Of a stretch of DNA of 38,789 nt, positions 32,244-38,789 are shown one piece after another. The stretch is taken from the NCBI GenBank assembly GCA_018398765.1, contig JAHBMJ010000938.1, forward strand, positions 1-38,789, in the 5' to 3' direction. Source of the stretch: Chromera velia. Taxonomy: Eukaryota > Sar > Chromeraceae. A program made the position numbers and the translations under genes. A model generated the notes under the pieces. The model searched no databases and was not told the DNA's origin. It was given only the letters and a program-made list of their open reading frames with translations. How positions within the stretch are numbered: position 1 is the stretch's first letter; each line of letters opens with the position of its first letter.

Positions 32244-34602
32244 TCATTTATCAATACGGCCTGCCAGTGGGTCACTAGAAGACAAGTCTAGATCGAGATG
32301 AATCTGTGTACCGCGCCCTTGAGGGTGACACTGTCGTCTCAAGAAAGCAGGGCTGGACTGGTCTTGTATACTGTAGACATTGTGGTCTGGGGCACCATGC
32401 GTTCTGTATAGCTCACTTCTCTCAAAACCCTCTGCCTCTCCACCCGTGCTACGACAACAAAGACCTCCAGTCTGGCCTCGTGCTCTCCTAGGTTCGTCAA
32501 GAGCGCTCCCTGTCCGACTACCATGCTGCTGAGTGCAGTCGTTACTGCAGAATTGCTGCTGTCCCCGTGACGCTCTGGGACCCCCTACTTGAGCCTGCCC
32601 TGCTGGAACCACACCACATGATCCACAGCGCGAACAAGCCGTGTGTTGGGCAGGAGACCCGACAGCAGGGGAACTTTGAGGGAGACCCCGACAGTCGTCT
32701 AGGTTGATGTGGATCCGCACACCTCCAACCACACCTCCACCTCCACCTGCAGACCAACCCTGCAGCTGCTGGGGCGAACTTGAAGATTGCCGCAGCCTCT
32801 GATCTCGATCTAGAGTCCCTCTACCAACCCAGTGCGACACGGCTTGAATGGTCTCTGCTTTCTGAGGCTCAACAGCGACTGCTGGCATTTCGTCTTGCCG
32901 CATTGGACCTTCCGGTGCAGGGTTTGGTTGTCGGACGGGAGGCACCCCACAGCTGTGTTGGGATCTGGAGGGAGTGGGGGGGGAGACAGAGAGAGAGACG
33001 GGGCGGGGAGGAGGGGGACCTGCCGAGGTACACGATAGGCTCTCTTTGGTCTCTTCTCCTTTCTTTGCGTTCTCTTCCAACCACTCACCCTTCCCTTCCC
33101 CTCCAAACAAAGGCGTCGAATCTCCTACCTCCCCTCTCCCAACTTCTTCTTTCTCTTTTTCTCCCCCCTCCTGGTCGACAAGACGCAGCCACCTGTGAGT
33201 CAATCCCCGTGCCCCCCCCCCTTCCGGGAGGTCCCCCAGAGCCTCTCTGGACTTTGCACCCAGGTCCTCTCTCAAAAGCTCTGCAAACGACTTGGAATGA
33301 ACTGAAGGACCCGAGGGGGAGGAAGAAAGAGGCAGCGGTCTGGGAGGGTCCGTTGGACTTTTTGCATTTCTATTTACAGTCTCTTGCAAGCCTTGTTCTC
33401 TGTGCAATTGTCGCATCGAGTCTCTCATTTCTACAAAGGGCACAGGGGGGACTCGGGGAATTCCCGTAGAGGCAGAGGGAGAGGTGGCAGGAAGCACAGA
33501 CGGGGAAGAGACCTCTCCAAGCTTTCCTCCAGGCGTCTCTTGATCTGATCTGCAAAGAGACAGACCCTCTACAGAGACTCGGCCGGGTGAAGACTGAAAA
33601 GTGTGCTCGTTGTGTTTTTTCATTCGTGTCTGCTGTTTATCTTGTCCCCACAAGGTTGAAGGAATACCCTGGAGGTCTCCGTGGGGATGCTGAGGGTTTG
33701 GGGACTTTGGAAGAGGGGCTGTGGGGGAGGGGCGCAGACTGCTGGGGCGGGTCGAGGCAGCAGCCCCTTCTGCTGGTGTTGCTGCTGCGAGCTGATCTCT
33801 TTTGGTCTTGAAATCGGGGCTCGAGAGAGCTGCCGCCCCCCTGTCTCCGTGAGACTCTCTCTTCTCGTCGAAACGTGACTGAATCTTCCTGTCATTCATC
33901 TCCGTCTCCTCTGGGGAGTTTGCGGTGCTCCCCCCTACTCTGCCAGATCTGTCTCTTTCCTCATGCCTCCCTCCAAGGCTCAGAGCGTTCTCAAGGAGCA
34001 GCACCCGTGACCTGCAAGCGGGCAGGAAAGGCAGAAAGAAAAATCCTGTGGGCACAAGGAGAGGGGCCGAGAGAGTATACGAGAGTTTTCTCCTCATGAA
34101 GAACTGAACCGACTGGCCGACAGGATGCTTAACCGCCAAGTGCGAGCGAGAGGGGGAACGCCAAGCACAGTCTAAAACTGGATCTCAAACAACAAAGAAT
34201 GCCTGGCAACCACCATCCTACGCATCGCTAGATTTATTTATAGACAGGAATATCAAACTGGACAGAACGATTTCTTTCCTCACTCTCCGCTTTCCTTTCT
34301 TTTTCCTTTTCTTTCTTTCATCCGTCTGTCTGGCTGACTGACTTCAGCCTTCTGTTCTCAGCAGAAATGACCGCATCTCTCGCTGCAGCATCCTGCAGGA
34401 ACGGTTGTGACAGAACAGGAAGGGGGGCGTACACCAATCAGTTTCCACTTTTCTGTCAAGTCCGGCAAAGAGGCAAAGAAACTTCCAATTGAGGTCCCTG
34501 TGGAATACGAAAGACGGGATGGATGCGCTGAAAGAAAGAATGAAGGAAGGGAGAAAGAAAGAAAGAAAGAAAGAAAGAAGGAAAGACTGAAAGAAAGACT
34601 GA

Positions 34603-34638
<36 letters not shown>

Positions 34639-34689
34639 AAAAAAGACTGAGAGAAAGAAAGAAAGAAAGAAAGGAAGGAAGGAAAGAAA

Positions 34690-34723
<34 letters not shown>

Positions 34724-36463
34724 AGGAAAGAAAGAAGGAAAGAAAGAAGGAAAGAAAGAAGGAAAGAAAGAAGGAAGGAAGGAAGGAACGAAAGAAAAGT
34801 CGCGTCTTCAAATCCACAAAGTTGACACCACCTGCATCTTAGTCTGCCTTTACGTGTCTAGGTGCATGCCTACCTGGAGTAAACTGGCCAGGCAACTGTC
34901 CGGACGATTCTCCCCTTCTCCCCTGAACCCGAGAGACACAGACTCCCTCATTGCGTTCGCCAAATTGTGCGAAGACCCCCCGGGAGCCCTATGTGCCGCG
35001 CCCCCCTCTCCCCCCCCACTCCCCACTGAGAGGGCCAAAGACAGGCCCTCAGAGAAGCTGCCCACGACTGCCCTGGTGTCTCTGTCTCTACCAGGGCGCC
35101 TTCCCGAAGCTGCTGAGAAAGGCCGGGGTCGAGGTTTGGAGAAGGAGAAAGGGGGGGAGAGCGGAACGGCACGGTGCAGAGGCAGATGGCTGCCTGTCGC
35201 CGTTGCTGTGCCAGGAGCAGCAGAGGAGTGCCGTGTGGTGGGTCCCGATTTCAACGCGACAGTTGGCGATCGGGGTCGCTTGTCTGCATGCACATACACC
35301 CATTGGTTGTGGAGGGAAGAAGTGGCATACACTATGAAGGAGACAGTACGTTTGTTTTGTCTCCCACCTTTTGTCCAAGGAGAGAGGGCGATATTGACTT
35401 ACGAGGCTCTTTCGGGATTCAGACGAAGCTCTTGACAGACTTTCTTCTTATCCATACTTCCTGCATGCAGCCCTCTCCCTTTCAGTTCTGTCCTCCCGAG
35501 CCACACCGACCTGTCGGTTGGACTTCTTCATCTCCTTCCACAGCAGCACCCCGCAAGCTCTGAGCACTCGCACACCGAGAGGGAGACAGAGACAGACCCC
35601 GAAGCGGTGTCACAGCACGGGAACCCCCCCGAGGCCCCCCCCCACCAGTTATCCCAGAAGAAGGACGCTTGCCTGCCCCACCCCAAGACGCAGAGGCAGC
35701 TTTGGCCGCTTTCTGGAGGAGACGGTCCTTCATCCTGCATGCACACACATTGTTTGGATTTATATTTCCGAGTTGCCCTGCGTGCATGATGTACGTACCT
35801 CATCCATACATCATCTGATGCACGCATAGAACCTGCGACAGACAACATCATAAGCCGTCTAGCGCATCTGAAAACGACCCAGAAACGATGGCTGGGCGGG
35901 TAGAACCTAGACACGAAAAGGGGCTCTGTTTCAGTCTCCATCTATGAGACCTGTTGGTCTCCGTATCAAGTTTTTGATTGCTCTCCTTCTCAGCTGGTCG
36001 CTCCTTCGGTGGATTGTCTCTGGTTTGTTCTTTTGGAATAAGTTGGTACCGGGTACCTCTCCATGCACGTTTACATAATGCTGACTGACTTGTCCAGCGA
36101 AATCTCGAGGGAGCGTCTCTTGTGAGTTGCAGTAGAAAGCTGGAGCTTCAAATCACTCACCTCTCTCTGCAGCTGTTCTGCATCGATCGACTCAATCAGT
36201 CAGGCATACACAAGGGGAGAGATGCCTTTTCATTCAAACTAACACCCGCAGAAACGGGGGACCCGGATGGAGAGAAATTCCGAGAGAGACGGGCCAGAAG
36301 AATTGCAAAGAGAAGGCACAATGCGCCAAACTTTTCTTCTTCCGCAATTTCTTGTTGTGTTTGGAAAGGCGCACAATCCCAGCAACAGAACCAACGCATC
36401 TGCAGCCTCCTTTGTGACTGCCCCGATAGCGCACTCTTCGGCAGCAGAGCCCAACGACCTCAC

Positions 36464-36503
<40 letters not shown>

Positions 36504-37165
36504 AAGAGAGAGAGGCCCACCGTTCAGCTGTCGGAGCCCCGCCAGGTCCCCTGACCTCGCATCCTCTCTCTGCAGGTCACGCAGAAAGAGCATGACGTCA
36601 TGCTTTCTAACTGTATGAACAATCCATGCGCTCACAAAAAGCACCCGTCCGAGATACGTTTTTGGACTTCAATGGCGTATCCATCAATCAGAAAGCAGAG
36701 ACACCACTTGCACTAGTGCAGAGTATTTTAATAAAATCTGTGCCCGTGCCCCCATCCCGGCCCTTCAACGCCCACCTTGAGAGCTTCAGCCTCCAGCGCC
36801 GCGAGACGGGAGACTGCCTGGGCCGTCTCCGCCTTTGCTCGTTCTGCCGAGCGCTCAGCCGCAGCCCGTGCACGTTCAGATGCCTCAAGTTCGTCCGCAA
36901 ACGATGCTCGCGTCCTGCAGCAAGTGGGCAAATACAGACATCACCGTCATTCTGCACACCGAAAGCAGGAGGACCTTGCCAAGGCAAGATGCTTCCATGC
37001 CCACCTGCAGGACTTTTCGTTCATCAACAGCAGGAGCTCCACGCACTGAGTGAGGTTCTGAGCAGAGAAGTTGCCCGTCTCGTCCGCCTCACCCAGGTCG
37101 AACCCCAAAGACGCAACGGCTGCCCGCATCCAGGCAGACGTCGCAGAGGAGACAAAGGACGCCAT
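32244..37165 (-). CDS. Coiled-coil protein with long low-complexity C-terminus (ADIP-like?)
   Basis: Exons (minus) with agreeing phases: 37165-37005, 36914-36776, 36569-36521, 36177-36090, 35867-35799, 35734-35511, 35460-35403; then an unresolved stretch 35283-34874; then 34392-34343 and 34011-32244. ATG at 37165 (CCCGATGG). The N-terminus has a SLGFDLGE segment and CVELLLLMNEK, then an alanine/glutamate coiled coil (ELEASERARAAAERSAERAK) continuing through GLRQLNEQLQREVSDLKLQL, a WMRMKDRLLQKAAKAA block and DAARDAVISAENRRLK. The order (SLGF, CVxLL, coiled coil, K-RL) recalls the ADIP domain of SSX2IP/afadin-binding centrosomal proteins; this is a tentative guess. The 589-codon last exon is Ser/Pro/Gly-rich and disordered, with a cysteine cluster (CSRCGSCG). 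In 35283-34874 exon ends are ambiguous: the frame must shift once, and the end CLASLLQ at 34874 (GTAGGC donor) is the only firm edge. Confidence 0.7.
34530..34796. repeat. (GAAA)n/(GAAG)n microsatellite in intron
   Basis: A long purine tetranucleotide tract with occasional GACT interruptions, in the intron between the exon ending at 34874 and exon 34392-34343. On the coding (minus) strand it reads (CTTT)n and may extend the acceptor's pyrimidine tract. Plus-strand Lys/Glu/Arg frames here are artefacts. Confidence 0.95.
36469..36513. repeat. (GA)n microsatellite in intron
   Basis: A pure GA run with a few AAAG interruptions, directly downstream of the 49-nt exon 36569-36521 of the coiled-coil gene. 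A second GA run, 37219-37246, lies just upstream of its ATG. Confidence 0.95.
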
Positions 37166-37214
37166 CGGGCGAGGAAGCCAGACTCAGGTAGGTCGGGATA
37201 CACGGGTGATCTCT

Positions 37215-37249
<35 letters not shown>

Positions 37250-37833
37250 CAGAAAACACCAACAACGACGTCGATCGGCGCAGCTTCCTGCCCACACGCT
37301 TTCACGCGTGGTTAATGCGCATGACGAACGTAGCGCACTGCATGGAGAGTGTCGGGCGGATCCACTAAGTCAAATCAGGGACGGGATCTGTCAGGCAAAG
37401 AAAAAGTCAACCTCCTGCGCTTTGCCCTCTTACACGCAGGCGGACGTGAACCGCGACCAGGCACGGAGGGACGTTCTTGGTAGGGATGCTGCGACTGTCA
37501 GGCAAAGGAAGATGGCAAATGATCGATGGCAGAAGAGTCCGAGAGCTCAACCATGATCAAAGCGTCAGTCTGATGTCGCGCTGAATGAGTTGGCGTTAGC
37601 AGGCTCCGCGTGCGAAAGCCGGTGTTCCTCGTCAGGCTCAGCGAGTCGGCCGATTCCGTGGGCTTAGGGCCCAAGGACCGGCCCGGCCCGAATTTATCCC
37701 GACGCGGCTTCAAAAAGCGGCGAGACAGGAATAAATTCGACCTCTCGACTGACCGATTCGATCAAAAGCTGGAGAAAACAGTTAAGTCGTACTTAACTAG
37801 CCAAGAACTCCACCTCTCGCTCTCATCGCGACG

Positions 37834-38190
37834 GACTCGATTCTTAAATCGAGATCCTTTTTTGTTTGCGCGATCTTACGCGATCTGATATGACGTCACA
37901 ACGTTACTCACCCACATTGTCATACAGTAACTCACACAGTTGCCGCATTCCTGACTAGGCTCAGCCCTTTCCTCTTCTTTCAAGTTTTCCCCCTCAGGAG
38001 CGCCACAAACACAATGGCGTCGCTCCTCAGGAGCCTTGGTCGCCCTGCCACCAGGCAGCATTGGTCACTTCCATACACCAAAGAGCCACTTCGCTAACGC
38101 CTCACGCAGGGAAGCAGAATAGGCGTATCCCCAAGATCGCTTTGAATTTTTTGCNGACTCGATTCTTAAATCGAGATCCTTTTTTGTTTG
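37834..38190. repeat. Perfect 35-bp direct repeat with palindrome, abutting an N
   Basis: 37834-37868 and 38156-38190 are identical (start GACTCGATTCTTAAATCGAG). The palindrome CTCGATT/AATCGAG with loop CTTA sits inside. The second copy begins immediately after the single N at 38155. Confidence 0.9.
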
Positions 38191-38289
38191 CCCTCCCTCC
38201 CACCTCTTTTCCCCCTTCTTAGTTGTGGGTAGCCACACATACACCCCACTCACCTATCCGGCAGACTAGATCTGTCCGTACGGGTTGAT

Positions 38290-38345
38290 CGCGGTGGTAG
38301 CGTTAGCTACGACTTTCTCATGGGGGGTTACGGTTCAAATCGTCC
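38290..38345 (+). other. tRNA-like fragment, possible SINE head
   Basis: GGTGGTAGCGTTAG resembles a tRNA D-arm/box A, CTTTCTCATGG an anticodon region with CAT, and CGGTTCAAATCG a T-loop/box B. The T stem is only three pairs (ACG/CGT) and no acceptor stem closes, so this is not a functional tRNA. It may be a decayed tRNA-derived element. Confidence 0.25.
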
Positions 38346-38789
38346 AAATATATAAGCGTATCGCAAAACGATCTGCGTTATATCGGTCTGACTAGTCCCG
38401 CTTGCGTACTAGTGAGCCTCAAATGGCTCCCGAGCCGCAGTCACCACATCTGACAGCAAGGACCTCCGATATACCCGAGCCTAGCAGCTATCTACAATAT
38501 AGCAGCCTACGAGAAACGCCTGAAGTGGCCCTGTGCATGCATGAACACGCGGCCCGGCGCCCGCGCGGCTGCGGCATGTCCCTCAGACTGTATAGCGTTT
38601 GCATACAAGCAACCATCTTTGACAAAAAGTTACAAAACCCTCAATAATTAATCACATCTGTGACACTACATGTGTAATCGGTTGCATGGGGGTCTCAGTA
38701 TTTATTAATATTTTATTAATAGCCACATCGCTGCATGCGAGTCGGTATATATTCACTCTATATAGTCATTTTAAGTCACTTTCAGCCCT

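Larger units (their letters stand above)
37166..38789. other. Non-coding right end of window
   Basis: This contains the presumed promoter of the coiled-coil gene at the left. Plus-strand wording around 37430-37480 (ADVNRDQARRDVL between a CAG and GTAGGG) looks exon-like but cannot be linked to anything. From 37560 onward I see only repeats, a single N at 38155, a tRNA-like fragment, and an AT-rich end with GC-rich CATGCATG patches (about 38530-38580). Confidence 0.5.

Noticed and set aside
32780-33469. 229-codon plus-strand frame
   Set aside because: Antisense to the continuous 589-codon last exon, which joins in phase with upstream coiled-coil exons.
34407-35435. 342-codon plus-strand frame with Lys/Glu/Arg repeats
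   Set aside because: Its first half is the GAAA microsatellite and its second half lies antisense to exons of the coiled-coil gene; no family match.
38332-38342. Functional tRNA from the GGTTCAAATCG T-loop
   Set aside because: No seven-pair acceptor stem, and D and anticodon stems do not close.

Overview
This is nuclear DNA of an intron-rich eukaryote. Genes are split by GT-AG introns, microsatellites fill introns and spacers, there are several long tandem arrays, and there is one 338-base assembly gap. Three features point to a flagellated alveolate, with a chromerid such as Chromera velia as my best guess: a cyclic-nucleotide phosphodiesterase with an apicomplexan-style multi-pass membrane N-terminus, an LRRC56-type protein tied to motile flagella, and secreted WSC-domain modules. 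The species call is inference.

Layout. (1) 1-4432, minus: a secreted multi-WSC-domain protein, nine exons visible, 3' end outside the window. (2) 5337-7969, plus: an LRRC56/ODA8-like leucine-rich-repeat protein, three exons. (3) 7970-11237: mostly non-coding, with one weak two-exon plus-strand candidate. (4) 11238-19183, minus: a complete 14-exon phosphodiesterase whose modelled exons add up to exactly 898 codons plus stop. (5) 19184-21120: GC-rich spacer with a strong hairpin, then terminal exons of an unrecognised acidic plus-strand protein. (6) 21121-29797: a gene-poor, repeat-dominated block. It holds an 81-bp minisatellite, a 176-bp repeat, a roughly 100-bp repeat, and a family of 35-bp inverted-repeat elements of constant length, part of which forms 68-bp composites in inverted orientation. 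(7) 29798-31164, minus: a flavin monooxygenase-like gene with two in-frame stops, probably a pseudogene. (8) 32244-37165, minus: a coiled-coil gene with a long low-complexity last exon; its N-terminal half loosely resembles ADIP/SSX2IP centrosomal proteins. (9) 37166-38789: non-coding, with a duplicated 35-bp palindromic segment abutting an N and a tRNA-like fragment.

The genes are not an operon or an obvious pathway. LRRC56 and the possible ADIP-like protein would both act in flagellum or centriole biology, the phosphodiesterase in cAMP/cGMP signalling at a membrane, and the WSC protein at the cell surface. Exon boundaries were read by eye from splice motifs, phase agreement and domain continuity. 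Nothing was searched against a database.
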